Below are positions 53,272-63,091 of a stretch of DNA of 64,000 nt, one piece after another; positions within the stretch are counted from its first letter, which is position 1, and every line of letters starts with the position of its first letter. Both the position numbers and the translations under genes were made by a program. Source of the DNA: Auriscalpium vulgare (Eukaryota; Basidiomycota; Agaricomycetes; Russulales; Auriscalpiaceae); NCBI GenBank assembly GCA_019915015.1, contig JAHBBC010000004.1:2108001-2172000 (forward strand). Reading direction: 5' to 3'. The notes beneath the pieces are model-generated. The model was not told the DNA's origin. It was given only the letters and a program-made list of their open reading frames with translations, and made no database searches.

Positions 53272-55927
53272 CCACCTCGAATTCCACAGTCATGTACTCC
53301 GCGTGCGCACACCAGTCCGCAGACTTGTGCCGGTTCCCATCGGGCCTTCAATTCCGAGACGCGACCGTGACAACGTTCGAGCTCGGTACTGTCGCCTCAT
53401 GCTCATTTTATTCAAGCCGTGGGTGCACGCTGGGGACCTGCGCGAGCCAGGTCAGTCATGGCCGGATGCATTTGCGGTTTTTCAAGCATCATGCTCATCT
53501 GATCTGCTCCGCATCATGGACAACATGCAGCTACTGCATGAATGTCGCGACAGCCGCGATGACCATTTTGCCCTGCGCGCATCCCGTGCTCGCCTGCGCC
53601 CTGAACGACCGCGGGCCTCGAACGATGATACCGGTCACCCGCGCGGAGTGGACGATGACTTTGCCGACAACTCGCACACAGAGGCCGATATGCTCGCGCA
53701 CCTGGAGCACATCGACAATTTCTACTCGCGCAAAAAGGACGCCAGCGAGCAGACGGTACTCGACTGCCTGCGCCACGCAGACGCGGGTGGGGTCTTCTCA
53801 GCACCGAATAGCTTACAGGCCGATATATCCACGGACGACCCGTCCAATCCCAACGCCGACATCGTCCACATCACGGATGGTGAGTTCATGCTGGAGGATG
53901 TGTGGCGTCAGGCTTACAATGACCGCCGCCAGCAGTGGAAAGCGAACGCGGCCGCAATCCCACCAACCGGTGCCCCTAGTGCTGCGCCTGTTACGCAGGC
54001 CACCATTGCTTCGTCGGTTGGCTCCATAGCCTCCGCAGTGCTGAGCGCCATCCCACCCGCCGGTCTTCCAACCACTCTTGCGGCCATCCAGCAAGACGTG
54101 ATCACCACCCAGCCTGCTGTGAGTGCGCTTGAGACGCTCGCTGACGTGTCCCGTCGGTTCACGCTGAACACCGAGCAGTTGCGCGCCTTCCGCATCGTCG
54201 CTGAACACAGCCTCATCGGCAATGCCGCACCGCTGCGCATGTTTCTCTCCGGGCCAGGGGGTACCGGCAAGTCGCGCGTCATCAACGCGCTCGTTGAATA
54301 CTTCAAGCAGCGCGGCGAAGAGCGGCGTCTGCGTCTGTGCGCATACACAGGTGTCGCGGCGCGCAACATCGGCGGCATGACGCTCCACAGCGCGCTCAGC
54401 CTCAACCAGCGGTCGTCAGGCACATCCAAGGCACGCACACGGAGCAGCCTCACGGCAATGTGGCAAGGCGTCGACTTTCTCTTCATCGACGAGGTCTCGA
54501 TGGTCGGCTGCGAGCTTCTGCTGTCGATCAGCGACGCGCTCATGGAGGCCAAGGGATCCACCGAGCCCTTCGGCGGCATCAACATTATCTTCGCAGGAGA
54601 CCTGGCACAGCTCCCGCCGGTCAGTCAGACGCGCCTCCATGCGCAGATCAATGCTCGCTCGCTCGCTCAAGGAGGAACCAAGCGCGGGCAGAGCGCCGTG
54701 TTTGGCAAGTTGCTCTGGCTGTCCGTGCGTGTGGTCATTGAGCTCACACAAATTGTGCGGCAGTCGGGCACCGAGAACGAGCGCTTCGTTGCGCTCCTCT
54801 CGCGCCTGCGATTTGGCCGGTGCACTGACGACGACTACGACTTGCTCAACACGCGCCTCCTCGAGCGCGCCACGCCAAATTGGGCCGCACCGGAGTGGCA
54901 GTCCGCACCTATGATCGTCGCGGAGAACGTTGTCAAGGACGCGCTGAATCAACGCGCCGCCATCGCGTTCGCGGAGAGAACGGGCAGGCCACTGCATTGG
55001 TACCATGCCATGGACAAGCACCAAGGCCGCGAGCTCTCGGACCCCGCGCTCCTTGAGCACCTCGCTCAGGTGCACTCCGGCACGGCCAACCAGCGCGTAG
55101 GCAGGATCCCGCTCGTGATCGGGATGCCTGTCGTAATCTCGCACAACTTCGACGTCGACGGCAGCGTCGTCAACGGCAGCGTTGGCACATTGAAGCGCAT
55201 CCGCTTCTTCACCGACGACGCCGGCGTGCGCCACGCCACCTCCGTCGTGGTTCACATTCCCGACTCGTCCCCCGACCCGCTCCCCGACCTCCCGCCGCAC
55301 CACGTCGTCGCCCTGCAGGAGACCATCGGCATCTCATTCCGCCACCCCGCCAGCGGCAAGATGCTGAACATCAAGCGCACGCAGGTGCCCGTTCAGCCGG
55401 CGTTCGCCCTCACCGCCCACAAGGCGCAAGGACAGACGCTGTCGCACGCTGTCGTCGACCTCCACGACTGCCGCGGCACCGAGAGCCCCTACGTCATGAT
55501 CTCGCGCGTCAAGTCGCTCGATGGGCTGCTGATCCTGCGCCCGTTCGCCCGCAAGAAGATCATGTGCCGACAATCTCAAGATTCTCGCCTCGAATTCCGC
55601 CGACTGGATCTCGTCCGACTGCAGACCCTGGTTGACCATGGGTCTGCGACGGAGGCCGCACGCGCCGCCGTCGAGCTCTCGCGCACCATAGTCCTTGCCG
55701 CGCCTGACGTGAATGGGTGGTCCCAGACAGCGCGGGCATCGGCGTCGACCTCGGCGCATGCAGCGCTTCACCGCTTCCAAGTGGATCTGTCGAAACAAGA
55801 CTGGGATCCTGAGACGACGGCCGCTGCGCCACCTCCGAAGCGCTCCGCTCGCCGTGCTCGCCTTCCCGCAACAAGGCCGCCCGGCGAGACAACAGCAGTG
55901 GTTCCGATGGACATAGGTGCGTACTAA
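53272..55927 (+). CDS. Helitron PIF1-like helicase (C-terminal half of a RepHel protein)
   Basis: Helicase-half homology starts right at the inversion breakpoint (EFHSHVLRVRTPVRRLVPVP) with no ATG of its own nearby; the first in-frame Met lies well inside. The N-terminal part (GPSIPRRDRDNVRARYCRLM, LFKPWVHAGDL) is the linker that follows Rep in RepHel proteins. The helicase has FLSGPGGTGKSRV (Walker A, about 54249-54280), CAYTGVAARNIGGMTLHSAL, FLFIDEVSMVG (Walker B, about 54476-54505), FAGDLAQLPPV, and the C-terminal AFALTAHKAQGQTLSHAVVD. It ends VVPMDIGAY at TAA 55925-55927. A 5'-3' SF1B helicase unwinds DNA during rolling-circle transposition. As it stands it lacks its Rep half and probably a start. 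Confidence 0.85.
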
Positions 55928-56385
55928 CAATTACCACAAGACCCACAACACTGCTCACAAGCACGTCATGGCCTGTCTCACATGCAGACCCATCCTGTGA
56001 TCTTGCTGCCGTCTTGTCTGTACAATTACCAACCATCCGGAGCAGGAAACGAACGGCCCGAGTGTTCGACTCGGAGGACCAGGACAACACGCCACCTTTT
56101 GTGCTTCCAACGAAGCGCGTGCGCGTGCGCGCACCGCTGTGACCATGTGTGTGCCACCGTTTTTTGTCCTGTCGGCTCGTATCTTGTTTCTCATTATGCT
56201 GTGATGCTCAGCGCATGGGCCTCATCGCAGCGGCGGTCTGTGCTGAGACGCCGCCACGCTGTCATGCAGCAGCAAACCCTTAAATTGGTGTCTTTAATTG
56301 CTCTGCCAACCCCATCACCATTCCCGACTTCTTTCAACGTTCCCAGCTCGCTTGCATCTCCTGTCTACCCTACGCTACCCTTACA
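55928..56385. promoter_or_regulatory. Spacer between helicase and accessory gene H3
   Basis: No gene. A ttaaat stretch near 56280 could serve the promoter of H3, 105 nt upstream of its ATG. Confidence 0.35.
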
Positions 56386-57941
56386 ATGTCCACCACCCCC
56401 TCTGCCTCCACCATTCCTGCCCACGGCGCCGCCGCCGCGGATCGCGCAGCCTTCTTCGAGCACCTCATCAAGGAGCTTTCCTGCAACACCCGGTTCATAG
56501 CGAACGAAGAGAGCGGTGCTGGCGTCAAGCTCGTCCCGCGGGCGATCAGCGCGGTCTCCAAGCACCGGGTTCTTCACGAGCAAATTCCTGGCAAGGGCGG
56601 CGCGCCGCCGACGGAGCGTCCACATGTCGCCTTCATCCTCGGTCAAACGGGCACGCACGCTGAAGGCCAGCGCCTCGGCGCCGCTGGCACTACACCGGCC
56701 AACGTCAAGGTCTGTTTTTCCTTGCACACATTGTCCTATACACCCGCTCACTCGCGCACATTTGCAGATTGATGACCAGACCCACGTCAAGTTCACCATC
56801 ATCTGCAAGGCCGCCGGCGACGACATACCAGAGCTCGCGGATTTCTGGACCGACCAGTCGGTCGGTCTTTACGAGCGCGCCTGCGCTCTCGTCGGCGGCG
56901 CCGACGCGTACCAAGCACTGCTTGGCAACCGTGCCCAGGTGCGCAGTCCATCCTACCTCCGCATTTTCCCGCCTTTTGCTGACCTGAGGTTGTGTGACAG
57001 TTTGTCCGCCCGTTCGTTTGCGAGCACAGCGGCAACAAGCGCGACGTCAGCTCCATCGGCGGCCTTTTCGCCAACCAGTTCTTGCCTCTGGTCACGAAGG
57101 ATATCTACACTACCGTTCCCGTAGGTCGCCCTCCTGCTGTGCCTCCCTCGCCGCGCTGATCTTACTGCTGTGCAGCCGTCCGTGGGCAGCCGCAACGCTG
57201 CAGCGCAGGTGCCCGTCCGCACGGCACGCAAGCGCCGTGCGGCTGAGGTGCAGGACCTCGACGGCGAGGTGCCACCCGCGGAGACGCAGGAAGGTGTGTG
57301 CACCCCGAGTCTTGTCTATCGGGACACTCCCTCACCTCATCCAATTTGTCAGAACCTGCGGCGCCCGCAGTCACACTTGATGCTCGCTACGACCCCGACC
57401 TTATGCCCGACCACCGCGGCTCCCAGTTCCGCCACGTCCACGCCCAGCTCCTACAGCTCAACGTCACAGACATCAACGGCGACTTGATTCCGCCGTGGGA
57501 GCTCGCCAACGCGCTGCGGCCCGGGACGCTCTTCATCGCCGCTTGCAACTTGCGCCTCTGGGACATGCCCGCTCAGGGTGCCGGTGGTAACGGGCAGTCA
57601 AAGGGCTCAATGGTACGTTGCACACATTCATTGTGTGATCCGCAACGTCTGCTGATCGCGCTGCACAGACGTTCCAAACGTGCATCGAGTCGCTGAAGGT
57701 CATCCGCGAGTCGGAGCTGCCATTCATTGACGCTGCCCCGTCCGCCATGCCTGTCCAGTCTGCGCAGACGGCGGCGCCGCTCCCTGCCGACATTGCCGAC
57801 GACTTCAACAGCTTTGCGGTCTCCGTCTCACCTTTCAAGAAGGTGATCCCCCAGGACGTCGAGATGCCTGATGCCTCGGATGGCGGCAACAAGAAGGCGG
57901 AGCCGTCCGCGGTTGCGAAGGGCAAGCGGCGCAAGGCTTGA
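56386..57941 (+). CDS. H3: Helitron-borne accessory protein (421 residues)
   Basis: Six exons (56386-56709, 56768-56938, 57001-57120, 57176-57293, 57353-57612, 57669-57941) sum to 422 codons with all introns GT-AG. N-terminal part: MSTTPSASTIPAHG, FFEHLIKELSCNTRFI and HVAFILGQTGTHAEGQRL. Middle: HVKFTIICKAAGDDIPELAD and a basic RTARKRRAAEV stretch. C-terminal: LRPGTLFIAACNLRLWDM and TFQTCIESLKVI, which look like inner and closing strands of an OB-fold, then PFKKVIPQDVEMPD and a KGKRRKA tail that could be a nuclear signal. I do not recognise the family. An RPA-like single-strand binding role would suit a Helitron but is inference. The reading frame is intact although the nearby RepHel is split. 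Confidence 0.6.
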
Positions 57942-58830
57942 GTGCCTGCAACGTTCGTCGTTCAGCACGACCCGCTCAGGCTCACGCTTTTCTCTTTCAT
58001 TTCTTATTGGTGATGCGGTGTCCATTATCTTGTTCTCACTGTAGCAGTCCGCATTGTACTATTCTACTTACAAATTATGATGCATCAATGACCAGTTGCT
58101 TCTTTTTCAATTGTTATTCTGTGAGCCTCAGCCAAAAGACTTGAGCACCCGCTGCAAGTCCATGAGCGTGGCAGGCCGAGTCAGTCGTCTCTGTGACTGC
58201 GCGACGCGTGGGGCCGCGTGCTGTCCGCGTCATTGTTGATGTCACACGTTTGGTGTGACCTCGTCACGGTTCAAATATCGCGCCCACCCTTCTGTTCCTG
58301 CCAGCACGGTAGCCTCGCCAGAAGCGCGCTCAGCTTGAGCGGGGCGCCGCGCCCACTCGTCTACCTCATACACCCTCACCGCGCTCTCTCTTGCCCTCTC
58401 CCCCAGCTATCAGGTACGTCACCTCGAGCAGTGTTCGCTCCGGGCTTCACCCACTGTCCGGAGCCTCCAGCCTCGCCATTCTCGCGCCGTGCGGGACTCA
58501 TTTCCACCTCGCACGGACGCATCTACCCCATCGGCCCACAGCCGCAGGTCGCGCGCCACAGAACAGCTCGCCTCAGAGTCAGTGACGCTGGGTCTCACTC
58601 CAGCTGAACACCTCGATCTTGTTGAGTTGTATACAAAAGTGTGCGGGCCTTGTCTGGCCGGATCTGCAGAGGTGGGTTTCAATCTTGTCTGTGGCTATTT
58701 ATTGTTTTCCTCATGCATAAAATCCGCCAGCGTCGTCTGAAGTCGACATCACCGGCGTTTCCTTTTCACTTTTCACTTCCTTTCTTCCATCTTCCATCCC
58801 TTCATTCCAACTCCCACACACTTCTGCGCA
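57942..58830. other. Spacer between H3 and H4
   Basis: 889 bp without a supported gene. The 100 bp before H4 are pyrimidine-rich (tttccttttcacttttcacttcc), as in many fungal leaders. Confidence 0.4.
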
Positions 58831-59890
58831 ATGGCTGGCGAGCTCCCCCGCATCTCGCGCAAATACGTGAAGGACCCCTACAGCCTGGCCAACCCCATCT
58901 TTTTCCGCTCGGTGCAGTGGGCTGGGCCTCCTGCATCGCAGTATCTCGTCCCTTACACCCTTTCCTCCGGCGACGCCGGTGCCCCGGCCATCGTGTCCGT
59001 CGTCGGCGAGATCTCACACAAGAATTTTTGTCTCTTCCTAGGCGGCAACTGGTCCGCGTTCTCTGGCCAGTCACTCGCCGACGTCACATCCACTGCCCTG
59101 TTGCAACGCCCGCGTAACGTTCACTTTCATGATCAGTGGGACACCGTCATTGCGAACGGGCAGGCAATCGCCGAGTCCGCTGTCGGCGACAACGCCCTCG
59201 TCAAGGTGGCTGTTCGACCAGTCATTGACCATGTCTCGTGCGCCTCCGGCTCTGCCCTCGAGATTGGCCACAAGTTCTTGCGCTTGGTTAGTCACCACTC
59301 CCTTTCACCCATCTCAACCTTCGCCTGACCGCCTCATTTTGCAGAAGGACCATGTGGACGATGGTGAAGACGAGTTTCCCAATGTGCCCCTCATCGGCCA
59401 AGCAGAGTTGACGGCCGGTGAGTACTCTGTCTCTGCGCTGTTATGCCCGCGCTGACGCTGCACCTTTTGCTGCAGAAAAGCGCTTGACTTATGACTTCAA
59501 CGGTTGGCCCCGCAAGACAGCTGATATTGCGAAAGCAGCCCTCGAGGTCGTTCGCGGCTACGAGCACGTCCCGCGCCTCCTGCCCGTGTTCACCCAGGTC
59601 AATCCACATCCAATTCCCCCCAACGACTACAATGACCGTCTCCGCGGCGCGCTGGTCCTTGTCAAGCTCATTTTCAAGCATACCTCGACCCCATTTTCCA
59701 CGCAAGGCCCGGCCGCACATGCGTTCACTGCCGAGATCAAGGACATGCGCATCCTGCAGGAAGCGCGCTACGACAAGTACACGTCGCGCGTCTCCTACCT
59801 GGGTCCGTGGGATGATGAGGATGGTACGTCGCACCTTCAACCTTGCAGACTTATCATGGACTGACTATGAATGCAGACGAGGCGTACTAG
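58831..59890 (+). CDS. H4: Helitron-borne accessory protein (296 residues)
   Basis: Exons 58831-59286, 59345-59417, 59476-59823 and a 14-nt last exon 59877-59890 (ending DEAY) sum to 297 codons; introns are GT-AG. The start is MAGELPRISRKYVKDPYSLA. Recognisable blocks are FFRSVQWAGPPASQYLVPYT, CLFLGGNWSAFSG, LVKVAVRPVIDH, LTYDFNGWPRKTADIAKAAL and YDKYTSRVSYLGPWDDED. There are no membrane segments. I do not recognise the family. It is intact and co-oriented with helicase and H3, so it was probably carried as part of the element rather than being host DNA. Together with H3 it could form a DNA-binding pair, but nothing in the sequence proves this. Confidence 0.6.
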
Positions 59891-60384
59891 AAACGGACGG
59901 TCTTCAGACCTGCTGCGAGGCGCGTTCAATTTTCCTAGCGGCGCGGTCGTCTTAACTTAGTGGCACTCACTTGACATGTCATACATACTTTCTGCTGACT
60001 GCGCGACTGGCAGGCAGGCCTGCTGAAGTATCGCGCGCATTGATACACTCATTGACTTTTTGGTGACTTATGTACCACAATAAATTGTCGTTTGATTTGT
60101 GCCGTATTAATTGCAGGCCCGTGCGCATAGGGAGAAGGAGCTAGGTAGCGGGCCCTGCCGCGAAGCGGCCCTACGCAATTATATCACTGTTTGTCAACTT
60201 ATGTATTTGTTTCATGGTCTAATAAATGGTGTATCTGGGCAATCATTAGTTTACATTGTGTGGAGCAAAAGGGAGGAGGGGTAAAGTCGTCAGTCAACAA
60301 AGCGTGGGAGTAAAGTTCCAAAAAAGGCGACTGAGATAGTCGTTGCATGGGTCAAAAAAATGCTGTATGTAGATTACATAAGAA
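59891..60384. other. Helitron 3' region
   Basis: No gene. A GC-rich imperfect hairpin is at about 60150-60174 (gggccctgccgcgaagcggccc), followed by AT-rich sequence to the 3' boundary near 60398. Confidence 0.45.
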
Positions 60385-60402
60385 ACGATTCGAAGGAATC
60401 GT
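60385..60402 (+). repeat. Perfect 7-bp hairpin at the Helitron 3' boundary
   Basis: acgattc-gaag-gaatcgt. The junction with Ty3-B falls in the right arm (gaat|cgt), so the last three bases belong to the target. It may be the 3' terminal structure. Confidence 0.6.
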
Positions 60403-60475
60403 AATGAGCGAGGAGGTATGTCACTTCCTCGAGCTTCACTACGACCCCGAGATCAAGATTCGCCTCCAATCGGCG
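60403..60475 (+). pseudogene. Ty3-B protease continuation after the Helitron
   Basis: ATG AGC at 60404 onward reads MSEEVCHFLELHYDPEIKIR then LQSA, matching Ty3-A MSEEICHHLGLAYDPSIRIR. It stops at 60475, where the YR element begins. Confidence 0.85.
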
Positions 60476-60917
60476 AGCTAGCTAAGTGGTACCTTCCTCT
60501 GCTCTCAGTGCGGGAAGGTATATCGGCGCTTAGCTAGTAATCTAATCTACCGTGATTGATCCGAGAAGGCTAAGCGCCTCCTGGCCCTTCGGGCCTATGG
60601 CGAGGAGTCTACGACTCCTGCGAGTCTGTAAGCCTCAAGTCAGCTGTTTAATCCGTGTTCGATTAACAGCGGCTTAATCCGTGTACTTGGGGTGCGTGGG
60701 GTGGTTCGGCGGGGGGCCCGCGGCGCTGCGCGCCGGGAGCGGGCCGGTCACGTGACGAGAGGAAGCGAGCCCCGTGGCGACTCGCGCGCGCGACGCGTCT
60801 GCGTGCCCGAGGGCGTGCGCGTCGCTTCCCTGCCGAACGAACGAGCTACTCGCGTTGGCGGAAACCCCGGCGACCCCCAACGATTCTCGAAGGGGGAACA
60901 GGTCCCGAGGCACCACC
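60476..60917 (-). repeat. Split direct repeat B2 of the YR element
   Basis: 442 bp, repeated at 61154-61595 with a constant offset of 678. From agctagctaag to caccacc. Confidence 0.9.
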
Positions 60918-61153
60918 GCGCGCGAGCGCTAATGTTTAGGGAGGTGGGTGGGTCGAAAAACTAAAGCGGAGAGCGTCGGGGAACGAGGTGGTCGAGGTCG
61001 AAGAAGCTCGACCTTCCCCGACGCGACGCGACTTCCTTATTCGCGCTCTCGCGCGCTTGCGTCATCGCATCACGTCGCTGCATCGCGACGTCACGTGTCT
61101 TAGCTAGCCCTCGCAGAGGCTGCGTCTCGCAAGCTCGACTAAGCCTCTGCATC
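60918..61153 (-). repeat. Putative A2 segment of the YR element
   Basis: Unique within the window and lies between B2 and B1. It has several short palindromes (for example gtcgaagaagctcgac), suitable for folding into recombination structures. Confidence 0.6.
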
Positions 61154-61595
61154 AGCTAGCTAAGTGGTACCTTCCTCTGCTCTCAGTGCGGGAAGGTATA
61201 TCGGCGCTTAGCTAGTAATCTAATCTACCGTGATTGATCCGAGAAGGCTAAGCGCCTCCTGGCCCTTCGGGCCTATGGCGAGGAGTCTACGACTCCTGCG
61301 AGTCTGTAAGCCTCAAGTCAGCTGTTTAATCCGTGTTCGATTAACAGCGGCTTAATCCGTGTACTTGGGGTGCGTGGGGTGGTTCGGCGGGGGGCCCGCG
61401 GCGCTGCGCGCCGGGAGCGGGCCGGTCACGTGACGAGAGGAAGCGAGCCCCGTGGCGACTCGCGCGCGCGACGCGTCTGCGTGCCCGAGGGCGTGCGCGT
61501 CGCTTCCCTGCCGAACGAACGAGCTACTCGCGTTGGCGGAAACCCCGGCGACCCCCAACGATTCTCGAAGGGGGAACAGGTCCCGAGGCACCACC
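61154..61595 (-). repeat. Split direct repeat B1 of the YR element
   Basis: Second copy of 60476-60917. It sits between A2 and the recombinase ORF. Confidence 0.9.
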
Positions 61596-61686
61596 TACGA
61601 GCGAAGCTCACTGCCTCTCGGGACCTTCGGCCCCCGAGAGAACCCCACACAGAGCGAGCTCGAAGCTGAATGTATTCATGTAACAA

Positions 61687-62979
61687 TTATGTACTTCTCG
61701 ATGTTTGCTCGTACTCTACCATGTTCTGATCTAAGCGTGCTGCTTCAAACGCATTGAATGCCTGTGACATGAAGAAAGGTAAAACTGCCTGAACTTTCCT
61801 CCAATATAATAGAAACGCGTTCGAGCGCCATCTTCCCTGCTTGGCGACTATCTCCGGCGGGGTGCCCCGCAGGAGCCACTCCGTTGTTCCTCCTATCCTG
61901 AAGCTGTGTCCGTCCGACACCACGTCAATACCCGCTTCCTGCCAGACCTGCTTGCACCTTGCTAAGAAGATGCTCTTCGTGAGTATCCTCCAGTCGTCGT
62001 CTTGCTCGAAAGCGAAAAATGGCGCTTCCGCTGGAACCCTCTGGTTGACGCGCAGGTGGTACTCCATCGCATAGAATGGTGACAATGCATCAGCCAGGTC
62101 CGTGATGGCAATGTCCGCGCCCTCTTCCCCAGTGACCTTCGTAAACGGAATGTGCAGGGCCGCGCATTTGACGCCGTTCCTCGTCGTGGCCCTCGTGAGA
62201 TCCGCACCTCTGGTGACGTGTTTCCTCGGCGTAAATGAGACCGCTGATGTCGGAATCATCTCGCCTAGCCTGCATATCGACCAGAACGCGATCGACGCTA
62301 CCGCCCACACGGCCGCGTCTCTCGTGTTGTAGAGGTCCAGACCCGCTAGCAGTGCTCGCATGTGCTCTATAGTGACGGGCGGCCTGGGCGGTTTCCTTGA
62401 GGATTCTGGCGCCAGCTTCTTCACGCCCCTCATCGCCAGCTGCAGCGCGCCGTCTCCTAGCCAAGGTGCGCCGTTGAGCTTGTGCCAGAGCTGGAGTCCG
62501 CTAATCCATTGCTGCGCCGACGCGACCTTGCCTGCCGCTCCCGCTACGAACGCTGCTAGCAGCAGGTCCGACGCGGGCATTCGATCTCTCTCTGATATCC
62601 TGTGCGTATCACAATACTGCGTGAAGCGCAGCAGTCCTGCTCCATACGACGTCCGCGTGTTTGGTTCGACCGCGTGTACCTGCACTGCTCTCAATCTCGT
62701 GAAGGCGTCGACTGACAACGTCTTGAGGGCCTCGGCGCAGTACTCAATGCTGAACGGCGTGTGCCACAATAAAATTCGGTCGCGTGCTGGTGTCATAAAA
62801 GGTCTGAATGGTGATTCTTCGTACCTCTCGTCCGCCTTTGGCTTTCTGCTCCGGATCCTTCGCTCTTCTAAGGCGCGCAGTGACTCCAGCATGTGTCCGC
62901 CCGACCGGCTGACATGCGTGGACGTCTCCTCAGCGAGCGCGATCGCACTTGCGACCGCTGCGTTCCGTTGTTGACTCAT
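61687..62979 (-). CDS. Tyrosine recombinase of the YR element (430 residues)
   Basis: ATG 62979-62977 to stop at 61687, uninterrupted. Catalytic pattern: SICRLGEM (first Arg), FTKVTGEEG (Lys region), DGHSFRIGGTTEWLLRGTPP (H-x-x-R) and GRWRSNAFLLYWR (Trp and nucleophile Tyr). The N-terminal half has the core-binding helices (TRTSYGAGLLRFTQYCD, ADLLLAAFVAG-like). The enzyme inserts the circular DNA intermediate without target duplication. It lies directly downstream of RT-RNase H in the same orientation, as in DIRS/Ngaro elements. Confidence 0.85.
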   Translation of the reverse strand: MSQQRNAAVASAIALAEETSTHVSRSGGHMLESLRALEERRIRSRKPKADERYEESPFRPFMTPARDRILLWHTPFSIEYCAEALKTLSVDAFTRLRAVQVHAVEPNTRTSYGAGLLRFTQYCDTHRISERDRMPASDLLLAAFVAGAAGKVASAQQWISGLQLWHKLNGAPWLGDGALQLAMRGVKKLAPESSRKPPRPPVTIEHMRALLAGLDLYNTRDAAVWAVASIAFWSICRLGEMIPTSAVSFTPRKHVTRGADLTRATTRNGVKCAALHIPFTKVTGEEGADIAITDLADALSPFYAMEYHLRVNQRVPAEAPFFAFEQDDDWRILTKSIFLARCKQVWQEAGIDVVSDGHSFRIGGTTEWLLRGTPPEIVAKQGRWRSNAFLLYWRKVQAVLPFFMSQAFNAFEAARLDQNMVEYEQTSRST

Positions 62980-63091
62980 TGTGCGCGTAGCGCCTTCTGT
63001 AGTGCCTCCGGTAGGCTCGGCGGATCCACTAGGCTCTTGTATCCAGGGACAACGACACCGCGCGATATCGGGTCCGCCAGATTAGCCTGTA

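Larger units (their letters stand above)
48102..60402. mobile_element. Helitron with Rep, PIF1 helicase and two accessory genes, carrying an internal inversion
   Basis: Left part (48102-53124) is inverted and holds Rep on the minus strand plus the original 5' end at about 53124. The right part (53271-60402) holds the helicase and two further genes on the plus strand. The insertion lies in the Ty3-B protease between GTAAT and CGTAATG, without target duplication, as expected for a rolling-circle element. Canonical TC and CTRR ends are not evident. The 53125-53271 stretch in between is Ty3-B sequence carried by the inversion. Confidence 0.85.
44273..60475 (+). mobile_element. Ty3-B: Ty3-type retrotransposon broken by a Helitron, an inversion and a YR element
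   Basis: Pieces in original order: LTR 44273-45860, gag-protease 45864-48104, an inverted protease piece at 53125-53271, and a last piece at 60403-60475. Each joint is in frame when the inserts are removed: GTC at 48102-48104 continues as TAC CTG on the minus strand from 53268, and the GTAAT at the end of that piece continues as CGTAATGAGC at 60400. The pol region and 3' LTR are not in the window; they would lie beyond the YR element. Confidence 0.85.

Noticed and set aside
54416..55303. 295-codon minus-strand ORF
   Set aside because: Antisense of the helicase exon; no recognisable motif.
48102..55927. A new Helitron class with divergent Rep and helicase
   Set aside because: The Ty3-B protease piece at 53125-53271 and matching breakpoints show a secondary inversion instead.
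61370..61669. ORFs in the B1/B2 repeats
   Set aside because: Identical in both copies only because the repeats are, Arg/Ala-rich by base composition, with no motif.
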